From contig CM060967.1 in assembly GCA_030765045.1 (NCBI GenBank), forward strand, positions 169,324,251 to 169,388,250: 64,000 nucleotides of DNA, read 5' to 3'. Below are positions 1 through 11,541 of the stretch, in pieces. The stretch comes from Tenodera sinensis. Lineage: Eukaryota > Arthropoda > Insecta > Mantodea > Mantidae. The notes beneath the pieces were generated by a model. It searched no databases. It saw nothing but the letters and a program-made list of their open reading frames with translations, and was not told the origin of the DNA. The first letter of the stretch is position 1. Every line of letters starts with the position of its first letter. Made by a program: the position numbers and the translations under genes.

Positions 1-438
1 TTCCTCTAAAAACTGGAAGTTCAACTTTGAACCTTCTTGACAGTGAAAGAGGTTATATAACCTACGAACATTAGTGTCTTCAAAACATTTGGTAACTCCT
101 CTAAGTATACTTAGCAATGTCGGAACCTTATGTAACGAGCGGATATATCCCACTCCACTCCTTCAGTTGGAGGTACAGACAGTCAGTATCCAGTGACGGA
201 CTCATACAGGTGATTTTGTATGAATTTCTAAGTCATACCTTGAATGCTCTGGGGATGTCGCCAGAAGACCTGTTCATTCTCATGATTTTTACATAAATGG
301 TAAACAGTAAGAAATAGACAAAGGTTTACTAAATAAAACAAGTGCAACTCACTAATACACAAAATTTATGTTAAAAGCTTTTATTTTTTCATTTGCCAAT
401 ACTTATACTTGTCTCAAATAGGAATATGGTATACGCTT
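1..438. other. Unannotated AT-rich stretch
   Basis: I see no coding exon, RNA gene or recognisable repeat here. No long open frame, no tRNA-like boxes and no tandem structure. Confidence 0.4.
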
Positions 439-495
439 TTTTATCTGTTGGCCTTGCAAAGAGAAGGGAATTTCAAAGACATCGCATAGTAAACA
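439..495 (-). repeat. RepA fragment
   Basis: A short piece matching the internal RepA block that reads (minus orientation) GCAAAGAGAAcGGAATTTCA. It belongs to the RepA variant in which this block is followed by a 'catatagcgacc' segment; here a related 'catcgcatag' follows. Flanks do not match RepA, so it is an old relic. Confidence 0.5.
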
Positions 496-1702
496 ACTCA
501 GTGGCTTGAGTTTTATAAGTTTTGTTGCTTTCCATGCTGAAGCTTTCGAAATATCACTTTTTGTGCAAGGCGCCTAAGAGATTTTCCAGATGACCGTTCT
601 AACCTTTCTCCGATTTCGTCTAATTTCTACACTCTGCAACAACACGGCGTTTTACCTAACTTCTCCTAATACCAATTGATCCTGTCTTCTTGACAGGAAA
701 CTTGCGGTGTCTGTACTCGGAACATGCATGCCAGGAGATTTAGTTTCAAGTTGCCCTGTAACTTCCCTACAAGATGATGTAAGCACATACGTATCCTATA
801 TAAACACTGTTGTACTGTATACTTCAGTCGATTCATTTTGAAAGCACTTTAAGCAAAACTAAACACTTTTAAGCTCTCCTAATATGATTCACGTGTGAAC
901 TGGACTAGAAAACCTATCTAAAAGAAGTAAAACTGACGTACGTGTGAGGATTAGCACGCGCGCACATGGAAATGTAGTGAAGGTCACACGGGCCGTGCCT
1001 CTACCGGCCAAGTTTTGTAGTAAACGTACTGTATAATTCTGTGACATAAGGACAATAATAAACAAATTAAAAGTAGAGGAGTTAATATAGTTCGTGCAGT
1101 AAACTAGACAAAATCCGCAGTAACACTAGGCAGCCGACGGTCAAAGCAAGAAGTTTAACTTTCCACCATGAGAGCATTAACAGGAAGTGCAGGTATAAAA
1201 CACTGTTATCGAGTAAATAGCGAAGTGAACAGTTGTAATAATGAGATACAGTGCATCCCTCACAGCGATATAGACGTTTCTTTCTCCAACTTGAGTGGGG
1301 TGCTAAAGATATTCAGAATGACGAAGAAGATTTGGAGCGTGGATTTTATGACTCGCATCTAACTTACTTTTCTTTACCCTGAGCATAAAAAAAAAAACAA
1401 ACTTGTGAAGACCTAGGTTTTAGAGGTAGTTCAAGTGGCAGTCATCAAAACGTCGGAAATTGCGCATTTACATTTTAAAGTCGGTTCTTGATGTGTTTTC
1501 TTTTCTTCGAACGGGGGTTTAAATAAAGGCGCGATGCGATTGAGGCATTACTTTTTATGGTTTCTGTGCACAATATTCAAACTAAGACACTCGAAATCCA
1601 TCAAGTAGTAATGTGGCATTCTCACCTCACTCTCCATTTGGTTTTATGTCTCCACAGTACCGGAAACCACTTAATATAGTTAACATGTCTGTCGAGCAAA
1701 CA
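496..1702. other. Unannotated stretch
   Basis: No recognisable gene or repeat. Short open frames occur but have no protein-like composition or splice context. Confidence 0.4.
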
Positions 1703-1845
1703 GAAGTATACAGTTGCACTCACATGACTTTCTATACTCACTTGTGAATCAAACGCTTGTATTGCTTTGTTAGTCCAGATAAACATTTTTGGATTGGTTT
1801 TGTTACATATTTTCTTGTAGGTTGAATATGGTAGGCGCAAGTGAT
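1703..1845 (+). repeat. RepA left-end fragment
   Basis: Contains the conserved left-end words GTTGCACTCACATGACTTTC and, further on, GATAAACATTT and TTTCTTGTAGG in RepA order. Only the first ~150 bases of the element survive. Confidence 0.7.
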
Positions 1846-2074
1846 AGTGAAACAACAAGGAATAGCTCGGAAATACTTAATTGCACAAGAAAACGTATTT
1901 GACATGAATTGTGTGTTTTAACCAGTGGCGGTTCCTGAATGATCGCCTTCTAGCAACTGAATGTGAATGTCTAGTTACCTCTGTAGACATGAATACGAGA
2001 AAGTCGAATGTCGAACTCAAACTTCCTCGTTTAATTTTTTTCTCAGGGTTCAAAAACGGCGGCCATGCATGGGA

Positions 2075-2224
2075 CTGCAAGGGATGCTTCTCCATCACAA
2101 CAACCCATCCGTACACACGGCCAACATCACAGTTCAGTTCCTCTATTCTACAGAGGCCAAACATATTATTCATCCACAATACGGTCCCTACCGGGACCCA
2201 TGCGACTTCTTTCTGTTCCCATGA
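2075..2224 (+). mobile_element. mariner-like transposase fragment
   Basis: The plus frame carries LLHHNNPSVHTA, then a spacer, then PCDFFLFP and a stop at 2222. In mariner (DD34D) transposases the equivalent segments are LLHHDNAPAHxA and SPDLAPCDFFLFP, spaced as here. The catalytic Asp of the HHDN motif is Asn in this copy and the SPDLAP part is altered to GPYRDP, so the fragment is dead. No flanking inverted repeats were recognised. The surrounding 1911-2352 open frames on both strands are probably shadows of this decayed element. Confidence 0.7.
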
Positions 2225-2829
2225 TAAAAATTGCATGCCCGGAAAGAGCGAAAATGCTCTCCTCCAAGCTCTTGGTTACTTGCACACCGCGGGTTGTTCA
2301 GCCTTGCAGTGCTGGAATTTCTGAAGTCGGAGAGTCACTTCCTGACACATGATAGCATGTGGCTATCCCATCCTGCATCCAATTCGAGTGGATCAGCTTT
2401 CACCTCCACACATCTCAAAACTTTCGTAGTGACCCACGTAAATCTTTCGGGTTTATCCTTAAAGGGGAAACTGTTTTCCGTGGTTATTGTTTGCAAGTGA
2501 GACAAACAGCATGCGAACAAATAATGGCTGTTGCTCATTGCTCATTTAAAGAAGAAAATGGCAAAAAATGAGAGCTCAGTTGCCTATATGAATTGCGAAT
2601 TAACAATTCACAGAGTCGGACTGAACAAGCGAATGCTTTGTTTATTAATCAGCTTGCAATACCCCATACACGCGTTCACACTACGACGAGTGAAATTCCA
2701 AAGTAGGCCAGAACTCTTAAATTGCCATCGCCACATGTGTGTGTGTGCGTGCGTTTCTTATCAGTTCCTGCAAGTAACTAGGGGAGGGGAGGTTTTCTTT
2801 CAAGCTTTCTGAGCAATATTCACAACCTT

Positions 2830-3138
2830 CTACAATATACATTTCATTTGTCATAAAGATATCTTAAACATATGACATTTTCATCAAAATCTTTAGTCAT
2901 TTTAGAGAAAATAAAAATTTTCGAAAAAATTTTCATGTAAAGGGTAGTTTAGGGTGGAGAAATTTTCTTTAAAATCTTCCTGTCGTATCCTTGACAGATA
3001 CTAAACTGAAATACCAAATTTGATTTTTAGCTGAATTTTCGTTTTTCAGTTATGCTGCCCACACGGACCTTTTTCCGGTGAAATCTCGACATAGAATTCT
3101 TTGCTGGAATACTACTATACGTAGTAGAGAAAGTAAAA
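2830..3138 (+). repeat. RepA 3' half
   Basis: Runs from the RepA block ATATACATTTCATTTGTCAT through GGGTAGTTTAGGGTGGAG to the right end TACGTAGTAGAGAAAGTAAA. It lacks the CA microsatellite (only CCACACGG remains) and part of the terminal hairpin arm. Confidence 0.85.
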
Positions 3139-3410
3139 AAGTATCTCGGAAGTAGTTCACTCAAAAGAAAAACGAAATATTTTACATACATTTTGTTTTA
3201 GGCTGAGAAAGTAAAATTCTCCAAAGAGAGAAGCTTAGACATCCCAGCTGTAGTCTGTATTAACGCCAGTATAAGAGATTTGTGGTATCGTACCAAAGCT
3301 TTAGAAGAAAATAATAAGACAAACATATAATAATTGAACTGGACTGCCTCACTTTTCTCTCATGTTGTCTCAAGTGGAATTTGCGTGGAATTGGTCATTT
3401 ATTACACAAT

Positions 3411-3414
3411 TATA

Positions 3415-3437
<23 letters not shown>
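3411..3437. repeat. (TA)n microsatellite plus T-run
   Basis: About 13 TA units followed by a run of T. Confidence 0.95.
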
Positions 3438-3446
<9 letters not shown>

Positions 3447-3505
3447 TTTTTTAAGGCTGTTAGGCCAGTTGTATGGTTAGTCGTTGGCGTTATGTTTTGT
3501 CTGTG

Positions 3506-3732
3506 TGTATAGTGTGTGTGTGTGTGTGTGTGTGTGTGTCGGTGTGTGTGTGGGTGTGTGTGTCGGTGTCTGTGTCTGTGTGTGTGTCGGTGTATGTGTG
3601 GGTGTGGGTGTGTGTCGGTGTGTGTGTGGGTGTGTGTGTGGGTGTGTGTGTCGGTGTGTGTGTGGGTGTGTGTGTCGGTGTGTATGTGGGTGTGGGTGTG
3701 TGTCGGTGTGTGTGTCGGTGTGTGTGTGTGTC

Positions 3733-3786
<54 letters not shown>

Positions 3787-3812
3787 CGTGTGTGTGTAGT
3801 GTGTTCTGTGTG
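3506..3812. repeat. (TG)n satellite with 12-bp higher-order unit
   Basis: About 300 bp of TG repeats in which GG or CGG interruptions recur every ~12 bases, so units read gtgtgtgtgtgg or gtgtgtgtgtcg. The block 3721-3782 is pure TG. The repeat leaves all frames open (Cys-Val or Thr-His runs), which explains the long low-complexity open frames here; none is a gene. Confidence 0.95.
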
Positions 3813-4287
3813 TGTTCTTGATTCCCTCGGTCTACTTCATGCATTTAAAATCCTGTTTTTCTAGCTGCTCCGCAAGTATCAAAGATGTCAGAAGGAGCAT
3901 TTGAAATGCATATTCAGTGTTCCATTTCGGTGGAAGGATAAGGATGGGAAAGCTTCCGCCGCTCTTCTTGCCCAATCTGCTTGTCCTATTCCTATTCTCT
4001 CCACCCGCAGGCCTGACCGAAATGACAAATTATACTTCCACTCAAGTCCTCCTTACCCTCTTCATCTCTCTTATTTTTTCACCACTATTTTTTTTTCTAA
4101 CCCTCTTACGGACTCTCCCCGTCTTCTATCATATAGACTTATATTCCAGTTTTCCCTTTCCCCTCTGGGGACATCTATCCCGCCGTCTGCCACCGCGAAA
4201 TGGCATCGAGTCAACTTGTCGCAACGCATTTCATCTCATCTACCTTACGTCACGGAGCCGCGCGATGATACCACGGCAGGCACACCG

Positions 4288-4301
4288 GCGCCACCTGCTG
4301 G
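4288..4301 (-). promoter_or_regulatory. CTCF-type motif
   Basis: The minus strand reads CCAGCAGGTGGCGC, which fits every position of the CTCF core CCASYAGRKGGCRS. It lies in a locally GC-rich patch (4230-4345) about 180 bp upstream of the candidate exon at 4482. A motif match alone does not show occupancy. Confidence 0.45.
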
Positions 4302-4481
4302 TCGCCTCGCCTCGCCGCGCCCCTCTGTGTAAACAGGTAGCAGCTAGCGGGGCATGTATTGAATTTCGAACCTCGCCAGAAGTGGCGTCTGTGTCGACTA
4401 TATGAATCCAATTAATACTAACTTCTCAAGTACAACACTCAATATTAATCTTTGTTTCTCTTCCTTTTTTACTTTCTGTAG

Positions 4482-4575
4482 AAGAAATATTAGAAGCCAC
4501 CAAGAAGTTCGATACAGAACCGAAAATACAAATTGTGAAGACCCCAGAATTAGATCCATTTGTCTATGCCTGTGT
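4482..4575 (+). CDS. Probable internal coding exon, unknown gene
   Basis: A long pyrimidine tract (4450-4477) ends in an AG at 4480-4481. The following 94 bases are open in one frame that looks strongly protein-like, and end at a good donor GTAAGG (4576-4581). Reading from 4484 the translation begins EILEATKKFDTEPK and ends TPELDPFVYAC; it is charged and hydrophilic with no low complexity. The exon starts in phase 1 (two bases complete a codon) and ends in phase 2. I do not recognise the protein. A RepA copy starts only ~12 bases after the donor. No partner exon was identified; host introns here are evidently long. Two other frames are partly open, so the frame choice rests on composition and splice signals. 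Confidence 0.5.
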
Positions 4576-4587
4576 GTAAGGAGTACA

Positions 4588-5203
4588 GCTCCGGTGTTGC
4601 ACTCACATAACTTTCTCTACTCTTGAACTAACCATTCTTAAAAACTCTTATTCTTGTATCTTCTTCGTGTTAGTTGAGATAAACATTTGTACAAATTATC
4701 TTATCGCTTGTTTCCTTGTAGGTCCAAGGGGAATATGGGAATACAGTAGTCTTTGTGCGATAGTCAAATCTTCTAAAGCTTTGAGATTCCGTACTCTTGG
4801 ACTAAAGTTTTAAGTATTCCAAAACTCACACAAATAACAATAAATATCTCTGAAATGGTTCACTCTACGAAGCAATTTATTCGGACATAAATTGTCTGTT
4901 TTAGCAAGATCTACATTTTTTGTATTGTAAGATTTGCTCTATCTCTTACGGTTTACCAGTTATGCAAAAGCCATAACTAGAATATTCAAAATATACATTT
5001 CATTTGCCATCAAAATGTCTGAAGCATGTGGTACCTTAATAAACATTGTTAGAGCCATTTTCGAGAAAATGAAGATTGTTGAAAAATTTTACCATGTAAA
5101 GGGTAGTTTAGGGTGGAGAAATTCTCTTCAACTTCTTCATATCTTATCCTTAAAAGATATTAAACTTAAATACCAACTTTGGTTTTTAACCGACTTTTCG
5201 TTC

Positions 5204-5288
<85 letters not shown>

Positions 5289-5430
5289 GCACGCGCGTGG
5301 ACCTTTTTCTGAAAATTTTCTTTTTATTCAGAGGGCTTCAAAACATATATTTCCGGTGAAATCTCGATATCAAATTTTTGGGTGGAATACAATACTTCCT
5401 CTACTTACTATATGTAGTACAGAAAGTAAT
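4588..5430 (+). mobile_element. RepA, near full length
   Basis: Complete order of RepA blocks: left end GTTGCACTCACATaACTTTC, the TTTCCTTGTAGGtccAAGGG block, the GGTTTACCAGTTATGCAAAAG block, GGGTAGTTTAGGGTGGAG, an AC microsatellite expanded at 5207-5284, TTTCCGGTGAAATCTCG and the terminal hairpin ending tacAGAAAGTAA. It faces a minus-strand copy 27 bases away. Confidence 0.9.
5207..5284. repeat. (AC)n microsatellite inside RepA
   Basis: About 39 AC units at the fixed microsatellite position of RepA. His/Thr-rich open frames across it are artefacts of the repeat. Confidence 0.95.
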
Positions 5431-5456
5431 AGATTTAACATGTTTCACTTATACAC

Positions 5457-5956
5457 ATTTTTACTTCCTCCAATCAAAACGTACATTTTGAATTTTCTGG
5501 CTATAGCCTATGTAGTCCTGTTTACTCTTGAGGACTTGTGCATAACTGGTAGACCGGAAGAACTAAACCAAATCTTACTATACAAAAAATATAGATCTTG
5601 GTAAAACACACAAGTTATGTCCGAATAAATTTTTTTCTAGAGTGAACCATTTCGGACATATTTGTTGTTATTTGTGTGAGTTTTGGAGAACTTGTACTGC
5701 TGTCAAATTGAACATCGCTATGCATTTTTTATATCGTATCCGTACAAAGGAAACGGAATCTCAAAGCTTTAAAAGATTTGACTATCGCTCAAAGCCTACT
5801 GTATTCCCATATTCCCCTTGTATCTACAAGGAAATAAGCAATAAAATAATTTCTGCAAATGTTTATTTTGACTAACATGAACAACATATGGGAACAAGAG
5901 TTTTAAGAATGGTTAATACAAGAGTAGGGAAAGCCAAGTAAGTGCAACGCATCAGA
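5457..5956 (-). mobile_element. RepA with internal deletion
   Basis: Minus-oriented copy. The right-end start TTTTTACTTCCTCCA joins directly to the AATTTTCTGGCTATAGCC block, so the 3' half including the microsatellite is missing. The left terminus is intact (GTGCAACGCATCAGA). With the preceding plus copy it forms a head-on inverted pair. Confidence 0.85.
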
Positions 5957-7640
5957 TTTTTAGACATTGATTTTTTGAAAGATTTAAGTTATACCAACTC
6001 CTTAGATTCGTAAGGTTAGGTAAAGAGATGGTCGTTGCGACTCTTATTTTGATGCAGTTGATACTCCAAACGTGCATTATTCTCGAAGGATAAAATATAA
6101 TTGGGAGTCTTGAAGCGCTTCTCTAGAGCTATTGTTATTAAGGTGGTCTTGCTGGCTGCCATCAGTCAATTGTGTCTACTGGACCATGGCAGGGAGCACC
6201 GCAATCTGTCAACCTAGAGGGAGCAGGCCAGGATAAGGGCTACTCCACCCTTCCTTCCTTCCTTACTTCACATTTATCCCTCTGTGATGGAATACTAAGC
6301 ATCCCTATAACGACACATATTCCTGGTCGCTTCGAGAGCACTTCTAAATCTCTCTCAAAACGCCAATATCAGAGACATTGGTACTGTGCAACCACCGGAA
6401 AATAATGTGCTAGGGTTTCTTGTGGCTTAGCTCACATTTTTAGCCTCCTCTACACCTATGTAAAAGGAACTAAGTATTTCAGTGCAACGCTTTCTGTGCT
6501 GGGTAATTCCAACGGCTATAAATCGAAATCCTTGTGAATTCGTGGTCCCTTGATATTTTTATTAAGGCAATGCATCCATGAAATTTGGTGAAAATTACCG
6601 AACATTTTAATTTTTAAGTTTTGCATTTTTTATTATGCTTATACTTTGTACTCTAACGGCACAATTAAGTTTTCCCGACATCAGCCAATTTTTAAGCTCC
6701 AGGAGGGCATTTAAATGTCCTAGTGCGACTGAGCATTTCTCGCTAAACTTCGTCACTACAGCTTTCAAATGTTTTATTCGTTTTCACTGACTTTGATTTT
6801 AGCGTCTTGCAGGGATTTTGCTTCAAAAAGGTTATGAATTTGCTGTGATGAAATGAATTCGATATATCGAACTGAAATTCCGCGAATCTGATGCATGTTT
6901 TGCTTCTAAACAGAGAAATGCAGTCAGTGTTCTGTAATTCTGTAATTTTACAAGATTATTTCAATGTTCCAGTTAATATTAGGCATTGTTTAGGTAATTA
7001 ATAGATTTTAAGTTACTCTTTACTCAATAGTAAAGCCGTAACAAGCAGATATTTTATTGATTTTGTGTATAAATTATCAAAAGTGCATAGTGCAGGGGTT
7101 AGCTAAGAACAACATATTTCTAAATTTTGTGAACAATGGGAAGGCGAAAAGAAATTTACCTATTAAGAAACAACCAAATAAACTAAGAATTCTCAAAACT
7201 ACTACTGAGGCCAAGAAGAAAGCAACAGAGGGTGCTGGGGAATTTTAAATTGTTTGGATTTAGTTAAAGTACAAAAATATATTGTTAAGCTTTAATCCAT
7301 TTTTCTCAATTCTTTTTATTCATCATTTTTCACCATTGAAAAATAATACGTTATAACTTATTGTCTTGAAATTTTGCGGACACTATATATTTTATGGTCT
7401 ATGTGTGTGGAAAAAATTCAAAGCAATAAAAAAAAATAATAAAAGAAAAATAAATAAAAAAAAACCTGTGAATTTTAAATTTTTTATAGATACATTGGCT
7501 TAAAGAAACTAGCTGAAATAGTGCACATTGCCCGTGGTTTAACGATTTTATCCCTCCAACTTGTAGACTTAGGTCGAATCTATAAATATCACTAAATAAA
7601 TGTAAACACCGGGAAAACTATGCAAAAGCAGCGTTGAACC
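5957..7640. other. Unannotated stretch
   Basis: No exon or known repeat recognised. A-rich runs occur at 7420-7465. A 64-codon open frame at 7057-7248 (internal MGRRKEIYL in another frame) has no recognised homology. Confidence 0.4.
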
Positions 7641-7644
7641 GCAA

Positions 7645-8080
7645 ATATCACAGAAGAAAAGAGAGTAGGGAAAGCTGTGTGAATGTAAGATATTGCATTT
7701 CTATGAAAATGATATAGAAACATTGTATGAATTATTTGTAGAAGAGTTAGTAGAAAAAGAAGTGATTGTTTCGTAAAAGAAAAGCGTGTAGAGAAAATCG
7801 TATAAATGTAATGTGTTGCATTTCTATTTCATTCATAGATAATTGTGTAACTTGTACGTTGAAGGGGAATAGAGAAAGAAGTGTGATCATGTTTCGTAAA
7901 ACAAAAGTGAGTGGAGAAAACCGTGTGAATGTAAGGTGTGGCATTTCTATTTCAGTTACAAAAAATGTATTAATTGTATGTTGAAGACCAAGTAGAGAAG
8001 GATATGTGAATTTAATGGTTATAAGAGAAGTGAATCGAGAAAACCATGTGAAGGTTATGTTGTATAGTAAAATGGGTAGC
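7645..8080. repeat. Degenerate ~125-bp tandem array
   Basis: Three to four decayed units with starts near 7768, 7891 and 8018 (spacings 123 and 127) share 'gtttcgtaaaa', 'gagaaaaycgtrtraatgta' and 'gcatttctatttcat'. In translation the repeat shows as two EIEMxHxTFxRFS segments on the minus strand. The core (gtagagaaa...tgtgaatgta..tgtgttgca) resembles the RepA left end read in minus orientation (GTAGAGAAAGTCATGTGAGTGCAACACATCA), and an intact RepA left end lies just downstream. Confidence 0.65.
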
Positions 8081-8127
8081 ATATATTCCTTCTCCATGAA
8101 GAAATGCATAAGTATATACATACGTGC

Positions 8128-8232
8128 CGAATGTTTATTTCGACTAACAGGAAGAACATAGAGGAGTAGAACATACTACTAAGAATAGTTAGTACAACAG
8201 TAGAGAAAGTCATGTGAGTGCAACACGTCAGC
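8128..8232 (-). repeat. RepA left-end fragment
   Basis: Only the terminal ~105 bases: AATGTTTATTTCGACTAAC, then GTAGAGAAAGTCATGTGAG, ending GTGCAACACGTCAG. Adjacent to the tandem array that looks derived from the same terminus. Confidence 0.85.
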
Positions 8233-8516
8233 ATATGACCTCATTACAATATGTCCCAGACATGATGTTCTTTGTGCCTGTATAAATCTCACAATATCTT
8301 GCTTACTTATCAGTTCTTACAAATATCTCACAGATCTGTCTTGTTCTTCATTGATCTCTCTTCTTCGCTGGTCCCAACATTCTTCCATTTGTGCCAAATC
8401 TTGGTAGTACTTCGTCATCTGTGTTGCTCAAGGCCCATATTTCTGCAGCACATAATGTTTTAGATCTCTTTTTCCCCTGCATTTATTTTAATTTGCTTTA
8501 TCTTTGTAGTTAAGTC

Positions 8517-8705
8517 GTGACGGATCTGTTAGGAGATGGCGTTAGGGTGCTATGCAGGGTGGTTTCTTTATCTGTGGATAGATAGCACAGCATTCGCTAT
8601 TACCCTCTATTTTTCAGTTTTACTATTGTTTTAGACTTCAGGGCCAACTTTGGGTTCTAATATTAATTATCCAAATGTTAAATACAGAAATGTTATCTGT
8701 ATTAG
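8517..8705 (+). repeat. RepB interspersed repeat, copy 1
   Basis: Shares blocks with 34645-34965: GATCTGT.AGGAGAT, CTGTGGATAGAT.GCA.AGCATT, CGCTATTAC.CTCTATTTT, TGTTTTAGACTT.AGG. Copy 1 lacks the middle ~100 bases present in the other copy. Nature unknown; the downstream part merges into a tRNA-like SINE in copy 2. Confidence 0.7.
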
Positions 8706-8779
8706 CAAGAAGTAGAACAATAACAAGCTTTAATAATGGGGTATAAAAGAGTTAATAAACATTTCATACAAATGCAACG

Positions 8780-8995
8780 CATACCTATAGTAAGTAGGGA
8801 AGTATTGCATATTTTTTGAATAGAAAAAACCGAAAGTCTAAGCCAGTATAGACAGAGATTGCAGTGAAAACCAAATCATGTTTGGGACTTCATTAATCTA
8901 AAAAGGAGGTATTTTTAGAGAAACATCCGTGTGTATCTGTGAACACCATGACTGAAAAACGAAAACTTGGTGAAATCCCAAACTTGTTTTGGTTT
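8780..8995 (-). repeat. Old, divergent RepA right end
   Basis: Begins with the terminal hairpin arm ATAGTAAGTAGGGAAGTATTG and continues through weak matches to the RepA 3' region (tatttttagagaaacatCCGTGTGT, then a variant of CATAACTCGAAAACGAAAAG). More diverged than other copies. Confidence 0.6.
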
Positions 8996-8999
8996 TCTT

Positions 9000-9763
9000 G
9001 AACTAGTTTACCAATATTAGAACGTCCGTAATATCTGAGAAACTTATAATCTAAAACTACATGTTGGGTTGTGGTCTGACAAGGTACTTGGGGATTTGGA
9101 CTTGTACTGGCCATGTTGTTGCCATCGACAGCGCAATGAACTCCAGTTGCGTACTCAGAGCATCGTTTATCTAGGCAACATGGTATCTCACGGCTCTCGC
9201 CTGACGTCACATGAACTGATGGCCTTGCTCTTCGTTCCAATACGTCACACTGCTTAAAGGTGTCCTCTTCTGATCTTCTATCTACGAGGTAAAGAATATA
9301 AAAGCTATAAGAGTTCGAACATTGAAAGCAATAAATACTATTTCTCTAAAGTCGTTAACGCTGCAAAAAACTAAATAAATAAACAAAATAAATAATGAAA
9401 TAAGATGAACCAAATATGGAAATATTAAACGACTTACACAAGTCAAATACCGCGGTGAAATAATTCAAGAAAACGGAAACAGAAAGTGTCCACGTAATTT
9501 TGTTCTCTCTTATTTGCTGAAAATTATTTACTTAATAACATAACTGTGCTTCAGTTAGGCCAGGATTGTTATATATTTTCTCATATTTCGTGCCTTTCCT
9601 AGTGTACTGCATCCGGATGCCTCAAACCATGTTCTTCTTCCTTGTGGCAGCAGCACAAAGCGCGGTGACGTCACACGCTGGATAAACTAACGCAACGCAA
9701 AGCAAAATAGATACCTAAAAATGAAAACAACATATCGGCTTATTCAAAACATCTGTAATAAAA
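9000..9763. promoter_or_regulatory. Non-repeat stretch with two full CRE octamers
   Basis: No exon or repeat recognised. Two perfect TGACGTCA palindromes lie at 9202-9209 and 9666-9673, the CREB/ATF consensus. The segment 9100-9250 is GC-richer than its surroundings. It could be a distal regulatory element, but no promoter or transcript can be assigned. Confidence 0.3.
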
Positions 9764-9764
9764 A

Positions 9765-10167
9765 TCTGATGTGTTGCACTCACATGACTTTCTCTACTCT
9801 TGTACTAAGCATTCTTACAAACTCTTATTCCTATTAGTTCTTCGTGTTCGTTCAGATAAACATTTGCAGAAATTATCTTATTTCCTTGTAGGTACAAGGG
9901 GAATATGGGAATACAGTAGACTTTGAACGATAGTAAAATCTTTTAAAGCTTTAATATTCCGTTCTCTTTGCACGGCTAAGATATAAAAATGAATAAAGAT
10001 GTTTTATTTGCCGAAAGTTAAAGTTTACTAAAACTCACACAAATAATAAGGAATATCCCCGAAATGGTTCTCTCTACCAGAAAATTTATTTGGACATAAA
10101 TAAATGTATTTTTGTAAGACCTACATTTTTGTACAGTAAAATTTTGCTTTTCTCTTACGGTTTACTT
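9765..10167 (+). mobile_element. RepA 5' half
   Basis: Left terminus TCTGATGTGTTGCACTCAC preceded by A-rich flank (aataaaaa); continues to the 'TCTCTTACGGTTTAC' block and then stops abruptly. Confidence 0.9.
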
Positions 10168-10644
10168 TCCAATCCGTGTTCGATTTGGTGTCTTCCTGGT
10201 GCTAAATACGTGACGTAACTAATTCATGAAGACGATTATGGTTAGAAACCATGAAAGAAGCAGGCCGCTATGTTACAGCAGCTGAAACTTGGACACGAGG
10301 AGTCAGGGGACGATGATAAAAGCAGATAAATATTTATGAAGCAAGATAAAAGTGTTCTGTAGAAGGAAACTGTCGTTCTCAAAGGCATGGAAATGAGAAC
10401 TTGTTCTTAAATTAAAGTGGCAGCAGCAGCATCATCATCATGTGATGGGTTTGCTCACACGCGAACACTTCGCTTTCATGTTTCCAATTATCGATCCTTC
10501 CTCCTGCGTGGCCTAAGGAAACTTCAGGAAGATGGTGTTCATTCTTGAAGAAAATAACATCATCTGAATAACCCGTACATTTTACACCTCTGCTAACTAT
10601 GCATACATCAATATTACCTACATTTGGACCTTTTGCAATTTAAT
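10168..10644. other. Unannotated stretch
   Basis: No gene recognised. A short (CAG/CAT)n run at 10422-10441 is the only structure. Confidence 0.4.
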
Positions 10645-11500
10645 TCTGATGTGCTGCACTCACATGACTTTCTCTACTCATCTATCTAGCCTACTCCTAT
10701 ATCTACTTCATTTTAATTGAGATAAACATATGCAGAAAGTATCTTACTACAAAGTTTCTAGTAAATACAAAGGAAATGTAGGAACACAGTGGGCTTTGAG
10801 TGACATTCAAATATTTTAAAGCTAGTGTCTATTTGAAGGCTTTGAAATTCCATACTCTTCGCATACCCAAGAGATAAAAAAGTGAATAGCGACTTTCCAG
10901 TTGAGAAAAGCATAAGTATTTTGAAATTCAGACAAACAACAAGGAATATCTCTGTTTAACGAGATCTACATTTTTATAGTTATATGTCGTTTATCTGAAA
11001 CAACTTACCAGATGTGCAAGTCATCCAGAATCCGGAGGACTTCTGAGGACACTATCAGAAAATTGTATATATATATACTATTTGTCATAAAAATATATTA
11101 AACATATATTTTAATTCAGTTGTGTCACCTATTTGCTTGATTAGTGTACAGTTTGCAACGCCTTGTCTTTAACAATAGTTTAATAGATATTTTATTTTCA
11201 GTTTCTTTGTATTCCTTCTAGTATTCATGTTTTGTATTTATTCAAACTTGTATAAATAAATTTCATGTAGTTACTGTAATTGGAGCTCTGCTCTGTTTTA
11301 GCCCAAATAAATGAATGAACAAGTTAATTAATCAAAATAGATCCATTTTTGAGAAAATCAAAGTTGTCTAAAAATCTGCATCTAAAGGGTAGTACAGGGT
11401 GGAGAAATTTTGTTGAAAATCTTCGTGTCGTATACTTAAAACATATTAAACTTATACCAGTTTTGGTTTTTAACCGATTTTTCGTTTTTGTGTTATGCTG

Positions 11501-11541
<41 letters not shown>

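Noticed and set aside
3473..3864. Long open frames of Cys/Val or Thr/His across 3410-3864
   Set aside because: They are produced by the TG/CA satellite, which has no stop codons; no independent coding signal.
3917..4405. 162-codon plus frame with hydrophobic segments
   Set aside because: Pyrimidine-rich DNA explains the Leu/Phe/Ser/Pro composition; a second frame is open over the same stretch and no motif is present.
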